The position numbers were made by a program, and so were the translations under genes. Below, one piece after another: positions 36,044-44,623 of a stretch of DNA of 64,000 bases. How positions within the stretch are numbered: position 1 is the first letter of the stretch; every line of letters starts with the position of its first letter. The notes beneath the pieces were generated by a model. It saw only the letters and a program-made list of their open reading frames with translations, made no database searches and was not told the origin of the DNA. Location of the stretch: NCBI RefSeq assembly GCF_039941195.1, contig NZ_JBDVFA010000012.1:1-64000 (forward strand). Direction: 5' to 3'. The stretch comes from Aurantibacter_A sp039941195 (GTDB taxonomy: Bacteria > Bacteroidota > Bacteroidia > Flavobacteriales > Flavobacteriaceae).

Positions 36044-36844
36044 ATGAAAAAAATTTTATCGATTATCGTAGTGTTTATGCTTTTTGCCTGTAAGGAAAAC
36101 GACAAAAAAGAAGCAATTGAAGGAGTAAAGCAGAATACAAAAATTGAGGAGGTATCTGTTTCAAGAAGTAATATGGATAAAGTATTTGAAGCCCATGGAG
36201 GAATGGATTTATGGAAAAGCCAACGTACTTTAGCTTTTATGTTGCCTAATCCTGATGATGCTGAAATCCATACTATTGATTTGCGTACTAGAAAAGAAAA
36301 AATTAAAACTAATAATTGGATAACCGGATCTAACGGGAAAGATATTTGGTTGTTAGACGAAAGAAACTCTTACAAAGGCGATCCTATTTTTTATCATAAT
36401 TTGATGTTCTACTTTTATAGTATGCCTTTTGTTTTAGGAGATAAGGGTATTAATTATTCAGAGGTTGAAAATTTGGAATTTGAGGGAGAGAGTTTTCCAG
36501 GAGTCAAAGTTTCCTTTGATGATGGCATTGGAGTTTCCTCAAAAGATGATTATCGATTATTTTATGACCCAGAAACATATCAAATGAAATGGTTGGGTTA
36601 CACCGTTAGTTATCGAACTGGAGAAAAGTCTGATAAAGTAAGCTGGATTCGATACGATGATTGGAATACAACAGGTGGTTTAGTGCTTCCAAATTCTATA
36701 ACTTGGTATGCCAACGAAAATGGTTTGATTACCGAGCCCCGCAAAACTGTTAATTTCGAAAATGTTGAAATAAGCAAAGATGCTAAACCTAGTGAATTTT
36801 ACGATTTACCAGAAAATGCCAAAGTAGTTACAAAGACTAAATAA
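36044..36844 (+). CDS. DUF6503-type lipoprotein
   Basis: A 266-residue lipoprotein (signal MKKILSIIVVFMLFACKEN). The mature part includes FEAHGGMDLWKSQRTL, the recurring AHGG..W motif of this Bacteroidota lipoprotein family, and a large beta fold with YRLFYDPETYQMKWLGYTV, reminiscent of LolA/LolB-type lipid-binding proteins. Function unknown. It is 62 bases from the divergent TrmH gene. Confidence 0.7.
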   Translation: MKKILSIIVVFMLFACKENDKKEAIEGVKQNTKIEEVSVSRSNMDKVFEAHGGMDLWKSQRTLAFMLPNPDDAEIHTIDLRTRKEKIKTNNWITGSNGKDIWLLDERNSYKGDPIFYHNLMFYFYSMPFVLGDKGINYSEVENLEFEGESFPGVKVSFDDGIGVSSKDDYRLFYDPETYQMKWLGYTVSYRTGEKSDKVSWIRYDDWNTTGGLVLPNSITWYANENGLITEPRKTVNFENVEISKDAKPSEFYDLPENAKVVTKTK

Positions 36845-36885
36845 ATGGGTATTTTTAAGTAAATTGAGCCTTATTTTAAATTCAT

Positions 36886-37128
36886 ATGGAATTGTTGTTA
36901 TTCGGCATCGCTAAAGATATAGTTGGGAAATCTAATATTGATTTATCGCAAACTTCCGCGCTGCCAAATTCGGTAGCGGATATAAAGGTATACTTAACAA
37001 AAGAGTATCCCGATTTTTTAAAACTGTCATCATTTGCTGTAGCTGTCAATAGTGAATATGCCACTGATGATATTATTTTAAAAGATGATGACGAAATAGC
37101 AATAATACCACCAGTAAGTGGAGGCTGA
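36886..37128 (+). CDS. moaD: Molybdopterin synthase sulfur carrier subunit MoaD
   Basis: An 80-residue ubiquitin-like protein ending in the required Gly-Gly (IIPPVSGG). The C-terminal Gly is adenylated by MoeB and thiocarboxylated, and it donates sulfur in molybdopterin synthesis. Its stop overlaps the moaE start by one base (GCTGATGC), so the two subunits are coupled. It opens the plus-strand cofactor operon. Confidence 0.92.
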   Translation: MELLLFGIAKDIVGKSNIDLSQTSALPNSVADIKVYLTKEYPDFLKLSSFAVAVNSEYATDDIILKDDDEIAIIPPVSGG

Positions 37129-37547
37129 TGCAAAAAACAATTATTGAGATAGTTGATAATTTAAATGTTGACGGCGTATATAAGGAACTCACAGACCCTA
37201 AAAGCGGGGGTATATGTGTTTTTGTAGGTACGGTACGCGATTTTACCAATAATGAGGAAGTAGTATCACTAGAATTTGAAACGTATAAAGCGATGGCGCT
37301 AAAAGAGATGCAAAAAATTGTAGATCAAGCTATGGTGAAATGGAATTTGAATAAGGTAGTAATGCGGCACGCGGTAGGTGTTAAAGAAGTTGAAGAGCCA
37401 GTAGTTATTATTGGAGTTTCTTCTGGCCATAGAGATGCTTGTTTTGCAGCTTGTCGATTTATGATTGACACTTTAAAGGAGACTGTACCTATCTGGAAAA
37501 AAGAAGTATTTAAAAACAAAACAGTGTGGGTTTCTGCGCATCCTTAA
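37128..37547 (+). CDS. moaE: Molybdopterin synthase catalytic subunit MoaE
   Basis: A 139-residue protein that uses MoaD thiocarboxylate to add the two sulfurs of molybdopterin. Family features: CVFVGTVRDF near the start, LEFETYKAMALKEM, SSGHRDACFAACRFMID and the catalytic-lysine region VPIWKKEVF. Overlaps moaD; nine bases before the racemase-like gene. Confidence 0.94.
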   Translation: MQKTIIEIVDNLNVDGVYKELTDPKSGGICVFVGTVRDFTNNEEVVSLEFETYKAMALKEMQKIVDQAMVKWNLNKVVMRHAVGVKEVEEPVVIIGVSSGHRDACFAACRFMIDTLKETVPIWKKEVFKNKTVWVSAHP

Positions 37548-37556
37548 AATTGGCAC

Positions 37557-38264
37557 ATGAAAAAAATAGGATTAATTGGAGGTATTAGTTGGGAATCAAC
37601 CCAAATGTATTATAAAATAATAAATAGGAAGGTTCGAGAAATTTCTGGTGGATTTCATTCTGCTAAATGCACTATTGAATCTGTTGATTTTTCAGAAATT
37701 CATGCTTTACAGGCTATAAATGACTGGAATGCTTTGGATCAAAAAATGGTTGAAGCAGCCACAAATTTAAAAAATGCGCAAGCAGATGTAATTCTAATTT
37801 GTGCCAATACAATGCATTTGTGCAGCGATGCAATTACTACGGCGGTAGATTTACCATTAATACATATTGCTAGAGCTACTGGAGAGAAGATAAAGGCTAA
37901 AGGCTTAAGCAAAGTACTTTTATTAGGTACTAAGTTTACCATGGAACGTGATTTTTTTAGAAACATTCTTGCTGATGAATTTAACATTGAAGTATTAATT
38001 CCAGTCGAGACCGATAGAGAAGTCGTTCACAATGTTATTTATGAAGAGCTAGTTCATGGTAAAATTAACGCTGGTAGTAGAGGACAATATGTACGTATAA
38101 TTTATGAGGCTGTAAAAAATGGAGCAGAAGGTGTTATTTTAGGGTGTACTGAAATCCCACTTTTAATTGAACCAGAACATGTGTCGATTCCTACTTTTAA
38201 TACTACACAAATCCATGCGGAAAAAGCGGTGGAATTTGCATTAAATACTGCCGTACTAAATTAA
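37557..38264 (+). CDS. Aspartate/glutamate racemase family protein
   Basis: A 235-residue member of the Asp/Glu/hydantoin racemase family: GLIGGISWESTQMYY at the start, the first catalytic Cys in ILICANTMHLC, and the second in VILGCTEIPLLI. Both cysteines being present suggests an active cofactor-independent racemase. It sits tightly inside the molybdenum cofactor operon (9 and 11 bases to neighbours), where a racemase has no known job. It could be YgeA-type; the substrate is open. Confidence 0.88.
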   Translation: MKKIGLIGGISWESTQMYYKIINRKVREISGGFHSAKCTIESVDFSEIHALQAINDWNALDQKMVEAATNLKNAQADVILICANTMHLCSDAITTAVDLPLIHIARATGEKIKAKGLSKVLLLGTKFTMERDFFRNILADEFNIEVLIPVETDREVVHNVIYEELVHGKINAGSRGQYVRIIYEAVKNGAEGVILGCTEIPLLIEPEHVSIPTFNTTQIHAEKAVEFALNTAVLN

Positions 38265-38275
38265 AATACTTTAAA

Positions 38276-38749
38276 ATGTCGAAAGAACTCTCACATATCG
38301 ATGAGGAAGGCAATGCTTCAATGGTAGATGTTTCTAACAAAAAAAGTAGTGTTCGAAATGCGATTGCATCTGGAAAAGTGATTTTTCCTGTAGGTGTTTT
38401 TGAAAAACTTGCTGAACAAGATTTTCTAGGTCATAAAGGAAGTATTATTCAAACAGCAATAATTGCTGGAATTCAAGCGGTAAAAAAAACCTCAGAATTG
38501 ATTCCGCTTTGCCATCAAATTAATTTATCTAAAATAAATATTGATATTATTCCAGTTAAAAATGCATTACAAGTAACTTGCCATGTAAAATGTAATGAAC
38601 AAACTGGTGTTGAAATGGAAGCACTAACGGGAGTTTCAGTTGCCGCCTTAACTATATATGACATGTGTAAAGCCTTATCACACGATATTAAAATATCTGA
38701 AATACAATTAGAACAAAAAACAGGTGGTAAAAATGACTTCAATCGCTAA
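38276..38749 (+). CDS. moaC: Cyclic pyranopterin monophosphate synthase MoaC
   Basis: A 157-residue enzyme that acts with MoaA on GTP in the first step of molybdopterin synthesis. Visible: KKTSELIPLCHQI, CNEQTGVEMEALTGVSVAALTIYDMCKA with the conserved catalytic residues, and the C-terminal EKTGGK-like EQKTGGK. Length normal. It overlaps mobA by 17 bases. Confidence 0.94.
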   Translation: MSKELSHIDEEGNASMVDVSNKKSSVRNAIASGKVIFPVGVFEKLAEQDFLGHKGSIIQTAIIAGIQAVKKTSELIPLCHQINLSKINIDIIPVKNALQVTCHVKCNEQTGVEMEALTGVSVAALTIYDMCKALSHDIKISEIQLEQKTGGKNDFNR

Positions 38750-39329
38750 ATTAAACGGACTAGTTTTGTCTGGAGGGAAAAGTACCCGCATGGGCACAGA
38801 TAAGGGTTTGATAACTTATCACAAAGTTCCGCAACGCGAACATTTGTATAACCTATTAGGTGAGGTATGTGATCATACTTTTATTAGTTTAAGAGGTGAG
38901 CAAGAAAAAGAAATGTCCCATGGTTTTGCAACCTTAGCTGATGAAGATAAATTTAGAGGACCTTTTAATGGAATTTTATCGGCGCATAATTTTGACAAGA
39001 AAGCCGCATGGTTGGTTCTAGCATGTGATTTACCTTTAATAGATATAGCTGCATTAAAAGAATTAATTGAAGCTCGTGACCCTAATAAATATGCGACAGC
39101 TTTTGCTAATGATGAAAACCCGCTTCCAGAACCATTATGTGCAATTTGGGAGCCTCATGCACTTCAAAAAGCAATTACTTATCTAGAGGCTGGTAATGGA
39201 AGTTGTCCACGTAAATTTTTGATCAATAATGACACGAAATTAGTCTTTCCAAAAAATAAAAATGTAATCCTGAATGCAAATTCAGTACAAGATTATAATG
39301 CGGCGTTGACGAAAATATCTGTAATATGA
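38733..39329 (+). CDS. mobA: Molybdenum cofactor guanylyltransferase (MobA-type NTP transferase)
   Basis: About 198 residues with the nucleotidyltransferase loop LVLSGGKSTRMGTDKGLI at the N-terminus and VLACDLPLI, the MobA metal-binding region. It would attach GMP (or CMP) to molybdopterin. I chose the ATG at 38733; a GTG at 38724 in the same frame is possible. It overlaps moaC upstream and the MoeB-type gene by four bases (ATGA) downstream. Confidence 0.88.
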   Translation: MTSIAKLNGLVLSGGKSTRMGTDKGLITYHKVPQREHLYNLLGEVCDHTFISLRGEQEKEMSHGFATLADEDKFRGPFNGILSAHNFDKKAAWLVLACDLPLIDIAALKELIEARDPNKYATAFANDENPLPEPLCAIWEPHALQKAITYLEAGNGSCPRKFLINNDTKLVFPKNKNVILNANSVQDYNAALTKISVI

Positions 39330-40393
39330 ATTCTGGCCGGTACAATAGACAAAATATTTTAAAAGGTTTTGGACCTAGTGCTCAACAGCAATTGACCAAT
39401 GCTAAAGTTTTGGTTATAGGTGCTGGTGGGTTAGGAATACCTGTATTAACCTATTTAAATGCGATGGGTATAGGTACTTTAGGTATTGTGGAACAAGATA
39501 GCGTATCGGAAAGTAATTTGCATCGACAAGTAATTTATACAGAGTCTGATATTGGCCGACCAAAAATTGAGGCTATACAAGAGAAATTGATGGCCCAAAA
39601 TTCGCAAACTAAATTTGTTAGTTATGATACTTTTCTCGTTAAAGAAAATGCATTAAAAATTATAGCGGATTATGATTTAGTTGTTGATGCTTCAGATAAT
39701 TTCCCAACTCGTTATTTAGTAAATGACGCCTGTGTTATCTTAAATAAACCATTTGTTTATGGAGCGTTACACGGTTTTGAGGGGCAAATAAGTGTTTTTA
39801 ATTATATGGGTGGGCCAACCTATCGTTGTCTTTTTCCAGAAATGCCAAAGGCTGATGAAGTACCCAATTGCAATGAGCATGGGGTATTGGGTATTCTCCC
39901 TGGTATAATAGGAAATTTACAGGCTCTGGAAACTATTAAAGTAATCGCGAATATTGGAGAGGTTTTATCAGGAAAGTTGTTGATATTCAGCGCACTTGAA
40001 CAATCGTATCAAAAGATCAAGTTTAAGGTGAATACTAAAAATTTGTTGATTACTGAATTGCTAAATACGTACGAATGGCAGGACCCTTGTGAAGTAGTGC
40101 CTTCGATTTCGGCTAATAAAATTCAGAAGTTAATTACAGCTAAAGCCCAAATAATAGATTTGAGAACAAATGAAGAATATTCAGATTTTCATTTAGCAGA
40201 AAGTGTACATATTCCCTTGAATGTTATTGAGGCTAATTTACAGAAAATTGATTTCTCAGTACCGGTTTATTTACTTTGTCAATCAGGTAAACGTAGTGAG
40301 ATGGCCTTGAAAAAATTGCAAAAAAAATATCCAATGACATCATTATATAGTATTTCTGGGGGACTAAATCAGTATTTGGCGACATGCTCTTAA
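39326..40393 (+). CDS. moeB: MoeB/ThiF-type adenylyltransferase with C-terminal rhodanese domain
   Basis: A 355-residue E1-like enzyme that would adenylate the MoaD C-terminus and, through the rhodanese domain, deliver sulfur. The ATP site VLVIGAGGLGIPVLTYL, the ESNLHRQVIY loop and the aspartate motif VVDASDNFPTR are present. The rhodanese part (about 260-350) has an intact CQSGKR catalytic loop. The zinc site is odd: the two CXXC pairs of MoeB are each reduced to one Cys (TYRC and CEVV). MoaD is the likely substrate, but ThiS is not excluded. Confidence 0.85.
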   Translation: MNSGRYNRQNILKGFGPSAQQQLTNAKVLVIGAGGLGIPVLTYLNAMGIGTLGIVEQDSVSESNLHRQVIYTESDIGRPKIEAIQEKLMAQNSQTKFVSYDTFLVKENALKIIADYDLVVDASDNFPTRYLVNDACVILNKPFVYGALHGFEGQISVFNYMGGPTYRCLFPEMPKADEVPNCNEHGVLGILPGIIGNLQALETIKVIANIGEVLSGKLLIFSALEQSYQKIKFKVNTKNLLITELLNTYEWQDPCEVVPSISANKIQKLITAKAQIIDLRTNEEYSDFHLAESVHIPLNVIEANLQKIDFSVPVYLLCQSGKRSEMALKKLQKKYPMTSLYSISGGLNQYLATCS

Positions 40394-41172
40394 CAATACC
40401 AGAACTCGCTTTTTTAGTGTTAGGTTTTTTTATAGTTTCTGCCTTATATTCTTCAGTTGGTTTTGGTGGTGGGTCCAGTTATTTAGCAATTCTTACTCTT
40501 GTTTTTACTAGTTTTTTTGCCATACGTAGTACAGCTTTGGTATGTAATTTAGTTGTAGTTTCTGGAAGTACATATCTGTTTCATAAAAAAGGTTATTTAG
40601 ATTTTAAAAAATTTCTTCCCTTTGTATTATCTAGTATTCCATTGGCATTTTTGGGTGCCCGTTTTAGATTACAAGAGCACATCTTTTTTATAATTTTAGG
40701 TACAGCTTTAATTATTTCAGCGTTGGCATTAATTGTTCAATCCGTGAGTATATCTAAATCTAATGAGGTTAATCCAAATTATCCATCGTATGTTACATAT
40801 TTATTGGGGGCGGGCATAGGATTGCTTTCTGGATTAGTTGGAATAGGTGGTGGTATTTTTTTAGCCCCTATTTTAAATTATATGAAGTGGGATAAATCGA
40901 TAAAAATAGCAGCTTTAGCAAGTTTCTTCATACTTGTGAATTCTATTTCTGGTATTGGAGGATTATTGACAAAAGGTACGTTCGAAGTGCCATGGGTTGA
41001 AGCCATAGCTTTAATAATTGCAGTACTTATTGGGGGACAATTAGGAGTCCGTATGAGTTTAAATCAGTTTACTGGTAAGAGTATAAAATTAGTAACTGCT
41101 GTTTTAGTGTTAATAGTAGGAGTGCGCGTTTTATTAATAAATGGCTTTCAGTTTAGTTTTTTGAATGCTTAA
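40384..41172 (+). CDS. TauE/SafE family anion exporter
   Basis: A 262-residue membrane protein with about eight segments in two repeats. The first repeat starts SALYSSVGFGGGSSYLAIL, the second AGIGLLSGLVGIGGGIFLAPIL, the glycine-rich motifs of this family. Members export sulfite or sulfonates. It overlaps the MoeB gene by ten bases and ends four bases inside the convergent moeA stop. In a cofactor locus it may remove toxic sulfite or carry a sulfur anion. Confidence 0.85.
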   Translation: MLLTIPELAFLVLGFFIVSALYSSVGFGGGSSYLAILTLVFTSFFAIRSTALVCNLVVVSGSTYLFHKKGYLDFKKFLPFVLSSIPLAFLGARFRLQEHIFFIILGTALIISALALIVQSVSISKSNEVNPNYPSYVTYLLGAGIGLLSGLVGIGGGIFLAPILNYMKWDKSIKIAALASFFILVNSISGIGGLLTKGTFEVPWVEAIALIIAVLIGGQLGVRMSLNQFTGKSIKLVTAVLVLIVGVRVLLINGFQFSFLNA

Positions 41173-42389
41173 AAAATATTCCGAAAACGTACAAATGGGT
41201 AAACCTCACCTTTTTTAAATTCACTTTTATGTTGTGGAAGAATTAATAAACCATCGGTATGCGTTAAATTAGTAAAGTCACCAGAACCATTACCTTTTAT
41301 TGGGTTAGCTACTAAATTTCCTTGTGCATTACTTTCTAATGTGGCTTCTAAAAAATAAACTAAGTTTGGTTTAAATTGGATGTCTTTTTTTAATTTAACA
41401 TACAAGGTATTCTCTTGTAAACCCAACGACTTTTTTAGCCAGTATTGAATATAAATATAGGTGCAAACAAAAGAAGAAACAGGATTACCGGGAAGTGCAA
41501 AAATCTTTTTACCAGCTTCATTTGTTCCGAACCAAAAAGGTTTACCTGGTCGTTGTTGAATTTTATGGAAATGTTTTTGCACCTTTAATTCCTGTAAAAC
41601 TTCAGGGAGATAATCAAACTTACCTTTAGACACTCCTCCAGTAAAAATAAGTACGTCAAAACTATCAAGTAAATTGGCAATGGCTTTGATCATTTCTTCT
41701 TTATGATCTGCTACGTGCTCAAGCTCGGCATTTATTCCCCATTCTTTTAAAGTTGCCTGAATTCCGTATACATTAGATTTTCGAATTTGATGCAATTCGG
41801 GCACTTCTTCAATTGGCACTAATTCATCTCCTGTAGAAATAATTACAGTTTTTGGTAGCTCAGTTATTTTTAGTTCAGCTTTTCCAATTGTTGCTGCGAT
41901 ATTTATTTCGGCACTTGATATCTGTTTGCCTTTGGATACAATTACATTTCCTTCAGCGATATCCATACCTTTAAAATGTATGTTTTGCTTGAACTTTAAG
42001 ACATCTATATTTATAGTAACGGTGTTAGTCACTTCATTGATACTTAGATCTTCATATCTAATAACCGTATCTACTCCTTTAGGTAAAACTGCACCAGTCA
42101 TCACCTCTATACAATTTTGATTGTCTTTCAAGGTTTTTTGAGACGTACCAGCAGCGGCAATTTCTTCAATTAGGAATTCGCGTTGTCCTTTTTTAAACTG
42201 TTCGTAAACAATTGCAATTCCGTCCATAGTAACACGATTAAAAGGAGGGAAGGGGCGATCAGCAATTAAATCTTCAGCAAGATAAGCACCGATACAATTT
42301 TCAATTTCTCGCAATTGAATTGGGAGAACACTGGTGTTTTCAACTAAAATAGATAGTGCATTTTCGTAAGTGATAAATGTATTATTCAT
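41169..42389 (-). CDS. moeA: Molybdopterin molybdenumtransferase MoeA
   Basis: A 406-residue enzyme that inserts molybdate into molybdopterin. Features: RPFPPFNRVTMDGIA, EVMTGAVLPKGVDTVIRYED, STGDELVPIEE, FTGGVSKGKFDYLPEVL and LPGNPVSSFVCTYIY. Length standard. No separate mogA/moaB gene for the adenylation step is in the window. It lies 75 bases after moaA on the same strand. Confidence 0.94.
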   Translation of the reverse strand: MNNTFITYENALSILVENTSVLPIQLREIENCIGAYLAEDLIADRPFPPFNRVTMDGIAIVYEQFKKGQREFLIEEIAAAGTSQKTLKDNQNCIEVMTGAVLPKGVDTVIRYEDLSINEVTNTVTINIDVLKFKQNIHFKGMDIAEGNVIVSKGKQISSAEINIAATIGKAELKITELPKTVIISTGDELVPIEEVPELHQIRKSNVYGIQATLKEWGINAELEHVADHKEEMIKAIANLLDSFDVLIFTGGVSKGKFDYLPEVLQELKVQKHFHKIQQRPGKPFWFGTNEAGKKIFALPGNPVSSFVCTYIYIQYWLKKSLGLQENTLYVKLKKDIQFKPNLVYFLEATLESNAQGNLVANPIKGNGSGDFTNLTHTDGLLILPQHKSEFKKGEVYPFVRFRNIF

Positions 42390-42464
42390 TTTTCAGTAAT
42401 TCACTTTTGGCTTTATATTTCTAGTAGCTTAAAAATTTGAGTTTCTTTTTGCTAACTGCCAACA

Positions 42465-43448
42465 TCATCCTCCAATACTACTCATGCTTTGCAACGCTGA
42501 TTCTGGTGATTTACGCATTTTTTCAGCTTCAAAGCCGTCTTTTGGTTTTAGCCGAATAAGTTCAGCAAATTTATTGGCCAATTCCTTGTCTGAAACTCCT
42601 GAGCGTACAAAGTCACGAATATTAAAAACACCATCATCGTACAAACAACTTTTAATTTCACCTTTTGCTGAAATTCGTAATCTATTACAAGTATTACAGA
42701 ACGTTCTAGAGAATGCAGCTATAACTCCAATATTACCCTTATACCCGGGTACTGAAATTAAGTCGGCCGTATCACCATGCTTACTTGCTATTTTATTAAG
42801 AATTGGGTAATGGGCATTTAAATCTGCATAAATATCCTTAGCAGAATACATTTCAATGTTTTCCTTATAACCACCGTTAAATGGCATTTCTTCAATAAAT
42901 CGAACATCAACATTAAAGTTTTTCGAAAGTTCAGCAAGTTCAATAATATCTTGTGTATTAATGCCTTTCATAATAACGGCATTCAGCTTTATTGCAAATC
43001 CATTTTCAATTAATAAATGGAAAGTTTTCATTACTTTTTCAAAATCGTTCCTGCGCGTAATTTTATGAAATCGCTCAGCATTTAATGAGTCAATGCTTAA
43101 ATTAATTTTCGTAATTCCTAATTCTTTCAATCGCTTGATATGCCTTTGTAAAAGCGTTCCATTAGAAGTTATGTGTATTGCATTGAAGGCATCAATTTCA
43201 GAAGTACGCTCTAACAGTTTCATAAAATCTTTTCGAAGAAAAGGTTCTCCACCAGTGAACCGTACTTTTTTAAATCCTATTCCACCTAGTACTTTTAAAA
43301 TTCTAGTAATTTCTTCATAAGTAAGTAATTCTTTTTTTGGCTCATATATTATGCCTTCAGCTGGCATACAATAGAAACAGCGTAGATTGCATCGGTCCGT
43401 TACCGCGATGCGCACATATTCTATTTGTCTGTTAAATGAGTCAGTCAC
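42465..43448 (-). CDS. moaA: GTP 3',8-cyclase MoaA (radical SAM)
   Basis: A 327-residue radical SAM enzyme for the first step of molybdopterin synthesis. The N-terminal cluster motif has Cys20, Cys24 and Cys27 (CNLRCFYC); FTGGEPFLRKDF binds SAM; the C-terminal cluster is in FCNTCNRLR and the following SCLYDDG. The protein ends in the conserved Gly-Gly tail (MSSIGG), which is needed for catalysis. It is probably co-transcribed with moeA. Confidence 0.95.
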   Translation of the reverse strand: MTDSFNRQIEYVRIAVTDRCNLRCFYCMPAEGIIYEPKKELLTYEEITRILKVLGGIGFKKVRFTGGEPFLRKDFMKLLERTSEIDAFNAIHITSNGTLLQRHIKRLKELGITKINLSIDSLNAERFHKITRRNDFEKVMKTFHLLIENGFAIKLNAVIMKGINTQDIIELAELSKNFNVDVRFIEEMPFNGGYKENIEMYSAKDIYADLNAHYPILNKIASKHGDTADLISVPGYKGNIGVIAAFSRTFCNTCNRLRISAKGEIKSCLYDDGVFNIRDFVRSGVSDKELANKFAELIRLKPKDGFEAEKMRKSPESALQSMSSIGG

Positions 43449-43544
43449 TAGCTTTTAATTTGAACGTGTAAATTACGAACTTTCAAGATAAACATAGTGG
43501 TAATTGCTTTTGTAAATATTTTATTTTAATAACTTGCCTTAGGT

Positions 43545-44555
43545 ATGACATATGAACTTAAAAACATAGTTGCTGCATATTTGGTAGCAAATAAATTAAT
43601 GCTAAAGACTGCCTTGGCTACTGTAGTTGCTTTGGATGGCTCTTCTTACAGAAAACCTGGTGTGCGGATGTTACTAAGAGAAGATGGACAAATGACAGGT
43701 GCTGTGAGTGGTGGCTGTGTTGAAAAGGAAATTTTACAGCAATCACAAAGTGTTTTTAAGAAAGGCATTGCGAAAATGATGACCTATGATGGGCGTTATC
43801 GATTGGGTTGTGAAGGCATGCTCTATATACTAATTGAGCCTTTTGAACCAACAGAATTATTTATTTCATCTTTTGAGACTGTTTTAGAGCTACGTAAAGA
43901 AATTAAGGTAAGTTGTTTCTATTTAAAACAGGAAGGAGAAAATACAAATATTGGTACCCTTTTTAATTTTTTAGATGAGGATTATTCCGTCCAAAAATCT
44001 TTTGAAAGAGATGCGGAATTTTTAATTTTTGAGGAAATAAAAGCACCTTGTTTTCAATTGGTGCTTTTTGGTGCGGAACATGACGCAGTTCAATTAGGGA
44101 AATATGCTGCCAATACAGGGTGGGAGGTAACCGTTATTGCTGCTGCTGCAGAAGAAAAAACACAGGAAGACTTTCCAGGAATAAAGCAATTTGTTGCAGT
44201 AGAACCCGAGTTGTTTGATGCCAATTCAATTGATGAGAATACGGCTGTAATTTTAATGACACATAGTTATGTACGAGATTTAAAATATTTATTGGCCATA
44301 AAAGATACATTACCTGTTTATTTGGGTATACTTGGGCCTTCAAAAAGACGTGAAAAATTATTAAATGAATTTATTGAGCGATTTCCAGATTTGAATGAAG
44401 AATTGTTGAATCGAGTTTACGGTCCTGCCGGACTGAATATTGGAGCTGAAACAGCACAAGAAATAGCAGTGTCAATAGTGGCAGAAATATTGTCAATTGT
44501 TCGAAAGCAAAAACCAATGTTACTAAAAGACAAATCAGGTGGAATACATAGTTAG
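43545..44555 (+). CDS. XdhC/CoxI family protein
   Basis: A 336-residue protein with an N-terminal XdhC/CoxI region (VVALDGSSYRKPGVRMLL and GAVSGGCVEKEI) and a C-terminal Rossmann-like domain (FQLVLFGAEHDAVQLGKYA, then VYGPAGLNIGAETAQEIA). XdhC binds finished molybdenum cofactor, protects it and passes it, with a terminal sulfido ligand, to xanthine-dehydrogenase family enzymes. No such enzyme is in this window, but its presence says the organism has one. Divergent from moaA with a 96-base gap. Confidence 0.9.
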   Translation: MTYELKNIVAAYLVANKLMLKTALATVVALDGSSYRKPGVRMLLREDGQMTGAVSGGCVEKEILQQSQSVFKKGIAKMMTYDGRYRLGCEGMLYILIEPFEPTELFISSFETVLELRKEIKVSCFYLKQEGENTNIGTLFNFLDEDYSVQKSFERDAEFLIFEEIKAPCFQLVLFGAEHDAVQLGKYAANTGWEVTVIAAAAEEKTQEDFPGIKQFVAVEPELFDANSIDENTAVILMTHSYVRDLKYLLAIKDTLPVYLGILGPSKRREKLLNEFIERFPDLNEELLNRVYGPAGLNIGAETAQEIAVSIVAEILSIVRKQKPMLLKDKSGGIHS

Positions 44556-44623
44556 ATTTATATTTTCATTAAGCAATCTAAAATATGTATTGTGAAATCA
44601 ATTCTTCAATTTTAGTAGGATAT

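Noticed and set aside
36882..37133. Minus-strand frame opposite moaD
   Set aside because: It mirrors moaD, which has the diagnostic Gly-Gly end and coupling with moaE.
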